IMG/VR virus record: IMGVR_UViG_3300017971_000200
Coordinates: 1 to 64,000 of that record
Length of the DNA stretch: 64,000 bases
Direction: 5' to 3' (one strand)
DNA from: a virus
In this document: one piece after another, positions 32,844-42,102 of the stretch
Layout of the letters: every line of letters begins with the position of its first letter
Position numbering within the stretch: the stretch's first letter is position 1
Program-made: the position numbers and the translations under genes
Notes under the pieces: model-generated
The model's input: the letters and a program-made list of their open reading frames with translations, nothing else
Databases searched by the model: none
Told to the model about the DNA's origin: nothing

Positions 32844-34798
32844 GCAAATAACTTGTTTATGTTTGTCGCCTTATCAAATATTTCTTCCTTACCAACTACC
32901 ACACCATATACGTGTTCCTCAATCGTATCTTCGCCTATCAAATAATATACGTTCACGGCATTCTTTTGTCCTATTCGATGGGCTCTATCCTCGGCTTGTG
33001 TTAGCATCGCCGGTGTCCAGGGTAACTCAAGAAACGCAACCTTGTCACACACATCTTGTAATCCGTCTATACCAACTCCACCAGATTGAACCGAGGCGAC
33101 AAATAGTTGTATTCTCTTGTCCTTGATAAACTTGTTTACCAAATCCTCAACTTGATCACTCATTCCACCATATAATAATACAGCCCTATCTTTGTATTTC
33201 TCATAAACTTGTTCCGCAGCATCCCTGTGATGCGTAAACAAAATCAACTTACTCGATTGTTCTAATGTATCATCTATCCACTCTAACGCCGCTTTCATTT
33301 TATACTCAACCGCAGCTTGTCGTAAATATTCTACCTTTACCATCTTCTCAGCAAACGCACTACGATTTTGTAACTTTTCGTCTACTGCTTCCAAGATTTC
33401 ATGTTCACTCATTTCATCTTGTTTTCGTAGTTTCGTCTCATACCAATTTATAGAATCATCCTCAACTTTTTCGTAAGCCGGAACATCAGATAATGGCAAA
33501 TAAACTACTTGTCTAACTTTATCAGGTAACTCAGTTAAAACATCCCTTTTCATACGACGAATCATACAAGATTTTCTCAACTCAACTTGTAGTTCTTCCT
33601 CGTTCGCCGAACCATATGTCGTACCAAACCCATTCCATTGTGGCGGAGCGTAGCGGTTTATAAATTTCCTCTTTCCACCAAAATGTGTGTCCAAAATTCC
33701 TAACAAATCAAGCTGTGGTGCTAATTCAACAGTTCGATTTAGTATCGGTGTACCGGTCGTCAAAATCTTGAATGGAACATTCTTGAAATTTTTGAGTATG
33801 TAATCCGTTCGAGCAGCTTTTGGATTTTTCAAATAGTGACTTTCGTCACATACAATGACTTTTGGTTTTCTTACCACAAAACGATTTGATACCTTTGACG
33901 CCATTGAATAACTTACAATGTATAAATCACCAGGTGGAATGATTTTGTTCTTATCAACCGCAACCACACTTTTATGAGGCAACCACGTCTTTATTTCTCG
34001 CGCCCAATTTTTCTTCAGCATCGCTGGTACAACAATCAATGCTGGATATAGTTGATGGTACTCTATAATCGCTAACGCTTGTATTGTCTTTCCTAATCCC
34101 ATTTCGTCAGCGATAAGGATTGACCTTTTATGTTTTGAGTATTCCACCGATACTTTTTGGAATGGATATAGTTTCTCAAACATACCCTTGAATTCTTCCG
34201 TTTCTTCCATTTCAGCGGTTACGGATAACTCAAATAACTTCTTTTGTTTCTCAATCTCTTTCTTTAGTCTCTGTTTCGCCTTTTTTACTTTTTCTTCGTC
34301 AATGTCATATCCTATTACTTTAACTAATGGATGATTTGTTAGTTCATCAAATACATTTTCATCACGAATAATTGAAAACCAAACTCCATCTTGATTTTGG
34401 CGAAATTCAAATTGAAAATCTAAATCCTTCTTAAAAAATCCTATTAATATGTCAAACTTGTCTTTCGGTAACCAGGGTAACCTGACCTCTATTACATTAT
34501 TATCACCTACTATTTTAATGTTTATTTTATCGTATACCGGTCGTTCCTTGTTAACTTCATCATTTTTTGAACTTAATGTTTCATAATCAATTTCATACTT
34601 GTCTAATACACTCTTGTTCTTTACTAAACATTCATCTATAAGTTTTACTTTACCATAATCCGTTATCTTTCCTCTCAACAAGTGTTCCAATAATATTCTA
34701 TCAGCGCCAGAAAATCCCTGTATCTTTCCTTGTTTAACAAAATCAAGAAATAGTTTAGCGAATTTTACGGTATAATGTTCATTATAGTTGTTACTCAC
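32810..34798 (-). CDS. SNF2-family DNA helicase/translocase
   Basis: 662 residues. SF2 motifs: RSILIADEMGLGKTIQALAI (I), LIVVPAMLKKNWAREI (Ia), VIVCDESHYLKNP (II, DESH), KILTTGTPILNR (III), and C-terminal LFVASVQSGGVGIDGLQ (V) and AEDRAHRIGQKNAVNVYYLI (VI, with the SNF2-typical HRIGQ). An N-terminal ~150-residue HARP/accessory-like region precedes. Related phage proteins are annealing or fork-remodelling helicases, the job T4 UvsW does. Confidence 0.9.
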   Translation of the reverse strand: MSNNYNEHYTVKFAKLFLDFVKQGKIQGFSGADRILLEHLLRGKITDYGKVKLIDECLVKNKSVLDKYEIDYETLSSKNDEVNKERPVYDKINIKIVGDNNVIEVRLPWLPKDKFDILIGFFKKDLDFQFEFRQNQDGVWFSIIRDENVFDELTNHPLVKVIGYDIDEEKVKKAKQRLKKEIEKQKKLFELSVTAEMEETEEFKGMFEKLYPFQKVSVEYSKHKRSILIADEMGLGKTIQALAIIEYHQLYPALIVVPAMLKKNWAREIKTWLPHKSVVAVDKNKIIPPGDLYIVSYSMASKVSNRFVVRKPKVIVCDESHYLKNPKAARTDYILKNFKNVPFKILTTGTPILNRTVELAPQLDLLGILDTHFGGKRKFINRYAPPQWNGFGTTYGSANEEELQVELRKSCMIRRMKRDVLTELPDKVRQVVYLPLSDVPAYEKVEDDSINWYETKLRKQDEMSEHEILEAVDEKLQNRSAFAEKMVKVEYLRQAAVEYKMKAALEWIDDTLEQSSKLILFTHHRDAAEQVYEKYKDRAVLLYGGMSDQVEDLVNKFIKDKRIQLFVASVQSGGVGIDGLQDVCDKVAFLELPWTPAMLTQAEDRAHRIGQKNAVNVYYLIGEDTIEEHVYGVVVGKEEIFDKATNINKLFAWMKKRRKNKK

Positions 34799-35091
34799 AT
34801 ACTCTCTCCGATTTGGATTACTCTACCATAAACGTTCTTTGTCCAACCGTTTATCCGTCCATGATTATTTCCAATCAATAGTCCACGTTTATCATTTTTT
34901 CCTTTTACTAAATGTGTATAAAGATTTCCCTTGACCTTACAATAAACTATGTCGCCTACATTACATTCTTCCCACGTCACCGGTTCCAGTGTAACCGGTT
35001 GACGAGATTTGATTAACGGCATCATAGAGTTGCCAGGTTCTTTGGAAATTATTGTCTCTCCATTCAATAACTTTTCAACTTTCCAATTCAA
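34795..35091 (-). CDS. S24/S26-like peptidase fold protein
   Basis: About 98 residues from the TTG at 35091 (GGAG 7 nt upstream, 17-nt overlap with the Nudix gene); the frame is open to an ATG at 35172, but that would overlap by 98 nt. GNSMMPLIKSRQPVTLEPV is the catalytic-Ser box of LexA/signal-peptidase-like proteins; CNVGDIVYCKVKGNLYTHLV matches the core strand; the expected Lys is probably in KVKGNLY or LVKGKND. Could cleave a repressor or pre-protein. Confidence 0.62.
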   Translation of the reverse strand: MNWKVEKLLNGETIISKEPGNSMMPLIKSRQPVTLEPVTWEECNVGDIVYCKVKGNLYTHLVKGKNDKRGLLIGNNHGRINGWTKNVYGRVIQIGESM

Positions 35092-35518
35092 ATACTTTCT
35101 CCAAAATGGGCTCAAATCGTCTAAAGATACGCCAACGGGCTTCCTCTTTGTCGATAAATCCTGCCCAATCAATCTCTCTTATTTGTAGTAAATCCTTTGG
35201 TATTGTTGGATAAATGTGTTTTATAAAATGTTTGTCCTTTATCCTAACAACAAACCAAAATACTTTCTTGTATGTCTTACCTTGTTTATTCTTATAGTTT
35301 ATTACTTTTGGTTCACCACTTTCTACCATGTCGGGCGAAAACTCAACCCCGAATTCCTCTCTCGTTTCTCTTATCGCTGCGTCTAACTCACTCTCTCCAA
35401 TCTCTATCTTTCCCTTTGGAATGCTGTATGAGCCTTTCCACGGTGCTCCGGTGGGATGTCCTAATAAAATACTATCTTCGTAGATAATAACTAAACCGGC
35501 CGATTTCTCTATTCCCAT
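35075..35518 (-). CDS. Nudix hydrolase
   Basis: 147 residues with a complete Nudix box: GKIEIGESELDAAIRETREE followed by FGV (G-x5-E-x7-R-E-U-x-E-E-x-G-U). The preceding SYSIPKGKIE is typical of the diadenosine polyphosphate/NTP group. Hydrolyses nucleoside diphosphates linked to X. A late-type motif is ~10-22 nt upstream. A second Nudix gene lies at 49967. Confidence 0.88.
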   Translation of the reverse strand: MGIEKSAGLVIIYEDSILLGHPTGAPWKGSYSIPKGKIEIGESELDAAIRETREEFGVEFSPDMVESGEPKVINYKNKQGKTYKKVFWFVVRIKDKHFIKHIYPTIPKDLLQIREIDWAGFIDKEEARWRIFRRFEPILEKVFELES

Positions 35519-35527
35519 TTCTCACCT

Positions 35528-35540
35528 ATATATAAATATA
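35528..35540 (-). promoter_or_regulatory. Late-type promoter motif
   Basis: Minus strand TATATTTATATAT close to the ATG at 35518; no -35 box. The resulting leader would be very short. Confidence 0.4.
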
Positions 35541-35545
35541 TAACT

Positions 35546-35923
35546 TTAGTATTTCCAACCATTTTTCTCAACATATATCCATTCACGTAATTCACCACCA
35601 TATGAATTGTAATCATACATAACTTTTATCGTGTCGCCAACTTCAATGTGTCGAATAATAGCTGGGTCGGTAATAACCTTGTTACCAATGTTCGGAACAA
35701 CCAACACTATACTATTTTCATTCTTCTCAATAAAACTACCATCAGGTACAATGATTTCCGTTTCAACCGGTAATGCTAATCCTACAAAAAGAAAACCAAA
35801 AATTATTGTAAAAAAAGCTAAAAAGAACCCGAACCCCATCATTCCATCAAGATCAATCATCACTCCAAGAAAGAATATAATAATACCAACTGCTAAAAGT
35901 ATTCCACTAATTATCAAAACCAT
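35546..35923 (-). CDS. Membrane protein with C-terminal beta domain
   Basis: 125 residues. Two or three transmembrane helices (MVLIISGILLAVGIIIFFLG; GFGFFLAFFTIIFGFLFVGL), then a soluble beta domain. The layout recalls NfeD-like proteins but is shorter and no family motif is certain. Confidence 0.55.
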   Translation of the reverse strand: MVLIISGILLAVGIIIFFLGVMIDLDGMMGFGFFLAFFTIIFGFLFVGLALPVETEIIVPDGSFIEKNENSIVLVVPNIGNKVITDPAIIRHIEVGDTIKVMYDYNSYGGELREWIYVEKNGWKY

Positions 35924-35926
35924 AAC

Positions 35927-36697
35927 TTAATCTCCTATATTTCTACTTGTTATCCATTTTTCAATTATATATCTTTTATCCTTTACAAAATATGGTATTC
36001 TTGTATCGGCGACCCAGCGTGACCTTTCCACCATTCCATCACCAACTACCACATCGTAACTTTCTTTATATACGACAAATCCCCACTTTTGTAAAGGTGT
36101 AAGATTATCCCACAAAATACCCTTTTTATAACACATATCAACCATTTCTTGTTGATTCTTTCCATTACATTCACTGTGACTATATAATGAACGAGCAAGA
36201 GCTTGAATGGAATTTCTCTTGGCATCTTGTTGTCTCCAAATGAAAACATTTTCTATTTCGCCGACAGTTGGCACATTGAAAACTCGGGCATCAAATAATG
36301 CTGATGTCCATTGATCAAAATGACCCACTCCCTTTAGATTGAAATGTGCGGTGAACGCGGAAGCCATAATGGATGTGATCTTTTGTATCTTTCCACCAAA
36401 ATACATTTGTGAATCAGGATTCGCCCATCCATTCAATAAAAATGTGACTTCATCAGATTGCCCGTAAGCCATAAGTATTTGTCCTACATCACGACATAAA
36501 TCAATAGTCGCTTGTTGAAACAATAATGACAAACGATAATCAAATGGTTTCTCGATGTTCATTCGTTTTACCCATGTGTGAAACGCCTTACCATCAAGGC
36601 GAACAAACGTAGGCATATTTTGATTTACATATCCTAACTCCGGAGAATAAAATTCCTTCTCATACATTTTCATCCGGTCGCCTAATGAATCACTCAT
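35927..36697 (-). CDS. Thg1-like 3'-5' nucleotidyltransferase (tRNA end repair)
   Basis: 256 residues from ATG 36697 (GGAGGAATT). Thg1 family motifs: TFVRLDGKAFHTWVKRM (metal-binding Asp) and AYGQSDEVTFLL (second metal-binding Asp/Glu), then KIQKITSIMASAFTAHFN. Thg1 adds G-1 to tRNA-His; Thg1-like proteins repair 5'-truncated tRNAs in the 3'-5' direction using the 3' strand as template. With ~37 tRNA-like genes in the window, many with odd acceptor pairs, a tRNA 5'-repair or editing role is plausible (inference). Confidence 0.88.
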   Translation of the reverse strand: MSDSLGDRMKMYEKEFYSPELGYVNQNMPTFVRLDGKAFHTWVKRMNIEKPFDYRLSLLFQQATIDLCRDVGQILMAYGQSDEVTFLLNGWANPDSQMYFGGKIQKITSIMASAFTAHFNLKGVGHFDQWTSALFDARVFNVPTVGEIENVFIWRQQDAKRNSIQALARSLYSHSECNGKNQQEMVDMCYKKGILWDNLTPLQKWGFVVYKESYDVVVGDGMVERSRWVADTRIPYFVKDKRYIIEKWITSRNIGD

Positions 36698-36996
36698 AAT
36701 TCCTCCGTCCATTGACAATGTTCATACGCATCGTTTGAGCCTTCTTCATACTTTAGTTGCATAACTTCATCTATTTCATCTAAAAGTTCTTTGCTCAATT
36801 TTATACCAAATTCCACACAAGATTCTAACTTAGCCATCAATACATTGTAACGATAATTTACTTCAGATAAAGTAACGTGTTGTATAAACTTTCCATCAAT
36901 CCATAACTCCGCATCATAATATGGATATGAACCATCAATCTTTTTTACGTTACGATATTCTTTATCACGATACTTTTTTCCCATCTTTCTTTCCAT
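36694..36996 (-). CDS. Hypothetical protein
   Basis: 100 residues (ATG 36996; ATG 36984 has a better-spaced GGAAAG). Basic start KKYRDKEYRNVKKIDGSY, body with AELWIDGKFIQHVTLSEVNY and a helical acidic C-terminus. Stop overlaps the Thg1 gene start. Not recognised. Confidence 0.45.
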   Translation of the reverse strand: MERKMGKKYRDKEYRNVKKIDGSYPYYDAELWIDGKFIQHVTLSEVNYRYNVLMAKLESCVEFGIKLSKELLDEIDEVMQLKYEEGSNDAYEHCQWTEEL

Positions 36997-37171
36997 AATT
37001 TATTTTACTTACATCATACTCACTTATTATTTTTGACATTTCATTACATTTTTGGAGCCACAAAGCATCGTCCTTGAGTGTCGTTTTACCATCTTTCTTC
37101 TTTTCACGGTACTTCCTACTATACTCAACAAACGACCTTATGACTTCCATTGTCTCTTTGTGTGTCGCCAT
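36965..37171 (-). CDS. 68-residue basic protein
   Basis: MATHKETMEVIRSFVEYSRK and a Lys-rich continuation; helical. Coupled to its neighbours by overlaps. Unknown. Confidence 0.42.
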   Translation of the reverse strand: MATHKETMEVIRSFVEYSRKYREKKKDGKTTLKDDALWLQKCNEMSKIISEYDVSKINYGKKDGKKVS

Positions 37172-37172
37172 T

Positions 37173-37352
37173 TTACTCCTTTACTTTGACTACATTATGT
37201 TTTACATGAACATATAAAAGAATGGCCATTACCCCAATCAAATATACACCCGCCCAATCAATAGGTACATTGAATATAGAATACTTTACCATTATTACAA
37301 ATACCGGTATAGCCATTAACGCAATTATTATGTTTCTCATACGTTCTTTCAT
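37173..37352 (-). CDS. 59-residue membrane protein
   Basis: Start ATG 37352 with GGAAG upstream; MKERMRNIIIALMAIPVFVI and a second helix (WAGVYLIGVMAILLYVHV). Two membrane passes, short basic tail. First gene after a TTGACA promoter (37381-37409). Confidence 0.5.
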   Translation of the reverse strand: MKERMRNIIIALMAIPVFVIMVKYSIFNVPIDWAGVYLIGVMAILLYVHVKHNVVKVKE

Positions 37353-37380
37353 GACACTTCCTTTCATTATAAGTTGATAT

Positions 37381-37409
37381 AATATAATAAATAAAAATGG
37401 ATTTGTCAA
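37381..37409 (-). promoter_or_regulatory. Sigma-70-type promoter, AACAGTTGACA class
   Basis: Minus strand AACAGTTGACA, 17 nt, TATATT; heads the 37.35-35.5 kb operon that includes the Thg1-like gene. Confidence 0.8.
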
Positions 37410-37421
37410 CTGTTTTTTTAG

Positions 37422-37447
37422 AAAAAAAGGGCGATTCCTCGCCCTTT
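37422..37447 (-). terminator. Rho-independent terminator
   Basis: Minus-strand stem AAAGGGCGA / TCGCCCTTT with loop GGAA and a following T run; ends the gene at 37480. Confidence 0.8.
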
Positions 37448-37479
37448 CGATGTAACCTTATACTTATTATACTAATAAC

Positions 37480-38349
37480 TTAAAACTTTGTTCCACATTT
37501 CGGGCAGAATGCAAAATTCTTCTTTCTTCGTTTACCACACTGAGTACAATATTCTCGTGTCGCTTCTTGAATGTTTACTCGTTTTTTGGATAATGGAAAG
37601 ATTTGAAATTCTTCAATGTGAGAAACCCAACTTTCAAAATCAATATTCGTTTTATGGAATTTTTGTTTTGACTTTTTACCTTTCTCAATACGTCCAGTTT
37701 CTTCAGTTGGAACAGGTAAACTACATTGCATTTCATCCCCAAGAGACACTTCCTTACAAGGATTTACATTACTTGTTGTAAATGAAATGTTATTATCACT
37801 ACTATTTGAAATCGTTATCGTTCCACTTAAATTCGGATCAGCAGTATCTCCACCCGTATTACAATACCAATATGGTTCATATGGTGGGCAAGGCGTAATG
37901 TCTCGTTTATGGTAATGATGATGGTAAATATGAGTAGATACCGGTTGAATCAACCAATTAGGAAATTGTCTTTCCTTATAAAACTCGATCTTGACTTTAC
38001 CATTTTCGGCGACCAAATGACCACGACCTTGTTCAATCTCATACGTCTCAAACTTGAACTTGTGTTTCTTCTTTCCACTCGCTGTTATATCAGGTGTGTC
38101 CAAAAATACGTGTTCACCAGGTTTCAAAACTAATCCACTTTCGGATGTCTTTTCGCCGTTTAAACTGATCATGGCGAGCCATGTGTAGGGCGTACAGTTG
38201 TCCAACTCAATTTGGAATTCCGTTCCGTCAGCCATAAAGACCTGATTGTAAGGATAAGTTTTGATTCTGGATTTGTTAATTGTGATGTGCGCTGATGGAT
38301 AATCCATAACAGCGACGGATGATGTGCTAACGCGTCTGTGTTGTTTCAT
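37480..38349 (-). CDS. Protein with C-terminal zinc ribbon
   Basis: 289 residues. N-terminal ~110 residues form a beta domain (ITINKSRIKTYPYNQVFMAD), the middle has a His-rich run (THIYHHHYHKRDITPCPPYE), and residues 265-289 are a zinc ribbon (YCTQCGKRRKKNFAFCPKCG). A stand-alone transcription unit with terminator and late-type motif, which suggests a structural or abundant late protein. Function unknown. Confidence 0.58.
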   Translation of the reverse strand: MKQHRRVSTSSVAVMDYPSAHITINKSRIKTYPYNQVFMADGTEFQIELDNCTPYTWLAMISLNGEKTSESGLVLKPGEHVFLDTPDITASGKKKHKFKFETYEIEQGRGHLVAENGKVKIEFYKERQFPNWLIQPVSTHIYHHHYHKRDITPCPPYEPYWYCNTGGDTADPNLSGTITISNSSDNNISFTTSNVNPCKEVSLGDEMQCSLPVPTEETGRIEKGKKSKQKFHKTNIDFESWVSHIEEFQIFPLSKKRVNIQEATREYCTQCGKRRKKNFAFCPKCGTKF

Positions 38350-38454
38350 AGCAATTCTCCTTATTTATTTGATAAATACCTGCAAACCAATTCATGTCCC
38401 GTTGGAACATTCTAAAGTCACCATTAACTCTTGGCTAACAGATTGATGAATTAC

Positions 38455-38467
38455 ATATATAAATATA
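38455..38467 (-). promoter_or_regulatory. Late-type promoter motif
   Basis: Minus strand TATATTTATATAT 106 nt before the gene at 38349. The ~100-nt leader between them shows no clear riboswitch-like pattern. Confidence 0.4.
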
Positions 38468-38481
38468 TAAAAATTTATTTT

Positions 38482-39114
38482 TTACTTATGTAACACTTTT
38501 GATTCTTCTAATTCTTTTGTATAAAAACAATAATGTAACATTGGATATTCTGCAATATATCTTACAGGTTCCCTATCTCCAGGTAAAGTAGGTTTCGCAC
38601 AATATTTATATGGTTTATATCCTATACCTTCTACCCATTTATACGCTTTACAATGTCTTGGATTTGGATATTTCATTACGTGTCGCCCATCGTCCGTAAT
38701 CATTTTATACGAAAACATCATTATATCATCACTCGATACCATAAACTTTTTTAAGTCAATAAGAAAATCCTCGTGAAATGTTTCATCTTCGTCTGGCGAC
38801 AAAATGATGTCAGGTTTTTCGTCGTCTAACTCTCGTAATAATTCCTCTCTCCAATTCCACCGATTCCACTTTATATCACTCGTAAATGTAATGAGCTTTG
38901 TTCCACTGGCTGCTTCTATACACTGGAGCCAAATGTCGGTGTCGCCATTTACCTCGTCAAATCTCAAAACTAATATGTCTACTAACTTTTTTAGTTCGCG
39001 GATCATCCGGGGCGCCATAGGGAAATCATTTATCGCTACGATTCCTGCTACCTTTTTCTCTATCTCGTTGATTGTAAAACCTTCGTCACTAAAACCTTTT
39101 ATTTTATATTTCAC
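38482..39114 (-). CDS. Putative GT-A-type glycosyltransferase-like protein
   Basis: 210 residues. Order of elements is that of a family-2 transferase: VAGIVAINDFPMAPRMIREL (nucleotide-binding first strand), DILVLRFDEVNGDTD, then DIILSPDEDETFHEDFLIDL, where the acidic DEDE stands at the DxD position. C-terminal half lacks the usual catalytic signature, so certainty is limited. A role in modifying DNA or surface sugars is possible. Confidence 0.5.
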   Translation of the reverse strand: MKYKIKGFSDEGFTINEIEKKVAGIVAINDFPMAPRMIRELKKLVDILVLRFDEVNGDTDIWLQCIEAASGTKLITFTSDIKWNRWNWREELLRELDDEKPDIILSPDEDETFHEDFLIDLKKFMVSSDDIMMFSYKMITDDGRHVMKYPNPRHCKAYKWVEGIGYKPYKYCAKPTLPGDREPVRYIAEYPMLHYCFYTKELEESKVLHK

Positions 39115-39410
39115 TGTAACTTTTCCTCGTCAAACTCGTCAAATGTTATGATCGCTGGACAATACTGCATCTTACCATTCTTGAAATGTTTGATCCATAC
39201 ATCGGGTGCTTCAGAGCCTTGTCCATACAATGTAATTACATAATCTTCATGTTTCTTGGAAAATTCTCTCAAATCCTTTTCATGCTCTAACCAGATTGTC
39301 GGATCGCCGCTTAACGCATATTTGGCTTCCTTATATTCCTCACAAATCGCATCAATAATTTCTTCCGCATATGGCTCTACATCTATCGAATATAAAACAA
39401 ACTCATTCAT
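39111..39410 (-). CDS. Hypothetical acidic protein
   Basis: 99 residues from ATG 39410 (ATG 39416 also possible). NEFVLYSIDVEPYAEEIIDA, then DEFDEEKLQ at the end. Overlaps the upstream stop by 8 nt (ATGAATGA). Not recognised. Confidence 0.45.
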   Translation of the reverse strand: MNEFVLYSIDVEPYAEEIIDAICEEYKEAKYALSGDPTIWLEHEKDLREFSKKHEDYVITLYGQGSEAPDVWIKHFKNGKMQYCPAIITFDEFDEEKLQ

Positions 39411-40197
39411 CGTCATTCCCAAAAAGTTTATCAGGATCCCATCTGTATAGGTGTCCGTCTTTCTCAGCTCCCTCTATACCCTTTTCCTTGATAATTTCGT
39501 CTAACTCGTCGCCAGTCTTTCGTATTTCTTCGCCCGTTTCGTCACGACGATCAGGATCACCGTAAAAAGAAATGTCGTCCAAAATTCCACCAACTACATC
39601 AAATACAGTCATCTTCTTGTGACCTATAACACAATACCAATAATCAGGATCGTCAGGAGTTTTATTCGTTTGGTATCTTTCCCAATCCAACATTCTGTAT
39701 TCAGTATCTATCTTAAAGGGATAGCCTTTCATCTCATTTATTGGTGTAAATGAAAAAGAGATGCCCATATCATCCATCCAATCACCAGTTTCTTCGTCAA
39801 GTGTTTCGCCACGACCACCAAAACCTACCCATTCCTCAACTTCTCTATATTCACCATTGATACTCTTATCCCACCATTCAGTTGACCAAGCAACTTGTAA
39901 ATACTTTGTTCGGGTATGACCATCGGGCTTATCCACAAATGGTTTCTTCCATTCGTCTACCCACTTACCCAAATCAAAATGACCAAGTTGACTGGCGAAA
40001 ATCACACTAATAATTTCATGGTTGTCCATAACATGATTGAAAAAATCCTCAAATGTTATATCGTCCTCTACTCGTATTTCTTCATTGAGATATGGTATAA
40101 AACTCTCTACTTTGTTTTCAAGTTGTTCGCCATCATCCCAATCACGGTAATATATTCCATCCTTTTTGATAAGGATTCCTCTTGTAAATTCACTCAT
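39403..40197 (-). CDS. Hypothetical protein, ~264 residues
   Basis: Start ATG 40197 with AGAGG. Acidic, soluble; contains EWVGFGGRGETLDEETGDWM and SFSFTPINEMKGYPFKID. I see no motif. Part of a chain of overlapping genes with 39111 and 38482. Confidence 0.5.
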   Translation of the reverse strand: MSEFTRGILIKKDGIYYRDWDDGEQLENKVESFIPYLNEEIRVEDDITFEDFFNHVMDNHEIISVIFASQLGHFDLGKWVDEWKKPFVDKPDGHTRTKYLQVAWSTEWWDKSINGEYREVEEWVGFGGRGETLDEETGDWMDDMGISFSFTPINEMKGYPFKIDTEYRMLDWERYQTNKTPDDPDYWYCVIGHKKMTVFDVVGGILDDISFYGDPDRRDETGEEIRKTGDELDEIIKEKGIEGAEKDGHLYRWDPDKLFGNDDE

Positions 40198-40207
40198 AAT
40201 AACCTCT

Positions 40208-41809
40208 CTATTTTTCATTTACAGGATCACTTTGTACTGAATAATCAACATCAGGATCATCTTCCATATGACCCACATTTACACTACCACCTGCTTGAAA
40301 TGGCGACCGTATAATCATTCCTTGACCCTCTTTCTTTACTTTTCTTACAGCATCCTCAAAATACGCTCGTATCTCGTCATTTGTTACGGGTGATTTCTTT
40401 TTTTCCTCTATCTCTTTCTCAAACGCTTCTTCGTCCTTTTTCTCAGGTTCCGTCCTCATTTTATCAAAAAACTCGTTTTTGTGTTTTACCTTTTCTACCG
40501 CATCTATAATCTTTTCTTTTGGTATGTCGCCCGATTTCGCAGGCTCTTGAACTATTCGTTCTTTTGTTGGTTCATCTTGTCCTACCTTTTTCGTCGTTTC
40601 CTCTAATGCCTCAGAAAAATCTTCGTCTAAATCCTCTTGACTTTCAATGAAATGTTTAAATAACTCAGTTCCTGCTTTTAACTCTTTCTCTACCTCAACT
40701 TCATTTTCCATTTCCTCAATTTCGTCGTCTACCTCTTGAAGAAAATCCTTTTCCTCTTTTATCTTCTTTTCTATGTTGTCAAATGATTCTTCTATCGGTT
40801 TCGCAGATTCTATACCCGGTTTATCAAAAATAATTTCATCGTCCTCGTCGTCCTCTTGTGGTATATCATAACCACCAAATTCACCTACCTCTAAACCAAT
40901 GTGTTCTTGTGGTATAGGATCAAATGAACTTGTAATAGAAAAATCTCCCGGTAACGCAGGATCAATACCTACACTATATTCTTTCTCTTGTCTACCTTTC
41001 ATTATCACAGAGTTATAGGCGACAATCAAAGCAATAGCTAATGGATCAAACACAAATACAATGACCAATGTAAACCATTTCATTACATTGTCCATCGTCG
41101 TATTGAATATACGTGCCATATAAACCAAAGGCCCAACGTCTACACCGGTGTCTATCATTTCAAGTTTTTTGTCCGAAATGTCCTGTTCTACGGTAGATAA
41201 TCTCACATTCGTTGTATCAAGTTGTTCGGTGTAACGTGAAATGTTGTCGTCTATTCTCGTTAATTCTTCGTCATATCTCTTGTGTGCTTGACTATTTCTC
41301 CACGCTCTATACTTTACAGAATTAGAATCCGTCGCTGTATTGTTAGCAGCTATCTCACTGTTACGATTCTCAATGGTTGATTGTCTCTCCGCTCTCAGTG
41401 TCGCTATATCACTTTTCAATCTTTCTCGTTCATCCACTAAATTTTGTTTTCGTTGATCCAATACTTGAGCTTGACTATTGATTTTATCTAATCCTATCGT
41501 CGCCCCTTGATAACTGTTAGTCAAATAACCATAAATACCACCGGACGTTACTAACATCAATACCAATACTGCTATCGATAAATACGTCTTTAATCCCCAA
41601 CCTGTTGTTTTCCAATACCTATACAAAAATGACGCGGTGATGATCTTGGCGAATTCCAAGGCACCCATGGCGATTGCCACGTATAACATTTCCCCTGAGT
41701 ATAACATGGATAAACCCGTTACAGAAAAGATCGCTGCAGCAGCAGCTACCAGTAACGCTGAAAATCCCAATAAGGTTGTGAATATTTTTGAGTTAGTTTT
41801 TTCGAGCAT
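40208..41809 (-). CDS. Large membrane protein with coiled coil and acidic tail
   Basis: 533 residues. About four transmembrane helices (residues ~10-32, 38-60, 73-95 and 245-268), a long coiled coil between helices 3 and 4 (LVDERERLKSDIATLRAERQ), and a ~260-residue acidic disordered tail (KEEKDFLQEVDDEIEEMENE). Similar architecture is common in uncharacterised phage membrane proteins of T4-like marine phages. Possibly anchors replication or lysis factors. Confidence 0.58.
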   Translation of the reverse strand: MLEKTNSKIFTTLLGFSALLVAAAAAIFSVTGLSMLYSGEMLYVAIAMGALEFAKIITASFLYRYWKTTGWGLKTYLSIAVLVLMLVTSGGIYGYLTNSYQGATIGLDKINSQAQVLDQRKQNLVDERERLKSDIATLRAERQSTIENRNSEIAANNTATDSNSVKYRAWRNSQAHKRYDEELTRIDDNISRYTEQLDTTNVRLSTVEQDISDKKLEMIDTGVDVGPLVYMARIFNTTMDNVMKWFTLVIVFVFDPLAIALIVAYNSVIMKGRQEKEYSVGIDPALPGDFSITSSFDPIPQEHIGLEVGEFGGYDIPQEDDEDDEIIFDKPGIESAKPIEESFDNIEKKIKEEKDFLQEVDDEIEEMENEVEVEKELKAGTELFKHFIESQEDLDEDFSEALEETTKKVGQDEPTKERIVQEPAKSGDIPKEKIIDAVEKVKHKNEFFDKMRTEPEKKDEEAFEKEIEEKKKSPVTNDEIRAYFEDAVRKVKKEGQGMIIRSPFQAGGSVNVGHMEDDPDVDYSVQSDPVNEK

Positions 41810-41811
41810 TT

Positions 41812-41991
41812 TTAATCTTGATTTTCTCTATTGAGTAAAGCCAGGATTTGTCCTAACTCGTGTTGAATTTTACCGTAAGATTCATGAACCTGTTCTTTTG
41901 TTAACGCATCCTTTTCAATGGAACGTTTTAACCCTTCTACGTTGTCGGTTAATCTTTCAATCTTTTCTACTATAATATCTTTAAATCTCAT
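41812..41991 (-). CDS. 59-residue coiled-coil protein
   Basis: MRFKDIIVEKIERLTDNVEG start after AAAGGAT; continuous amphipathic helix to the TAA. Two nt gap before the membrane-protein gene, so probably a partner of it. A TATTTATATAA motif lies ~30 nt upstream. Confidence 0.55.
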   Translation of the reverse strand: MRFKDIIVEKIERLTDNVEGLKRSIEKDALTKEQVHESYGKIQHELGQILALLNRENQD

Positions 41992-42069
41992 AACATATCC
42001 TTTCCGTTTACGTTTTACACATACTTATATAAATATTAAACTATTGAAAAATCAAATAGTTCCACAAAA

Positions 42070-42102
42070 TAAAAAACCCGCCCTACACAAATGGGGCGGG
42101 TC
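42070..42102 (-). terminator. Rho-independent terminator after the Ro60 gene
   Basis: Minus-strand GACCCGCCCC stem to GGCGGGTTTTTT, about 55 nt after the stop codon. The 50 nt between contain another GC-rich element (CAGCCGGGAGACTGGAGGAC) which may fold. Confidence 0.85.
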
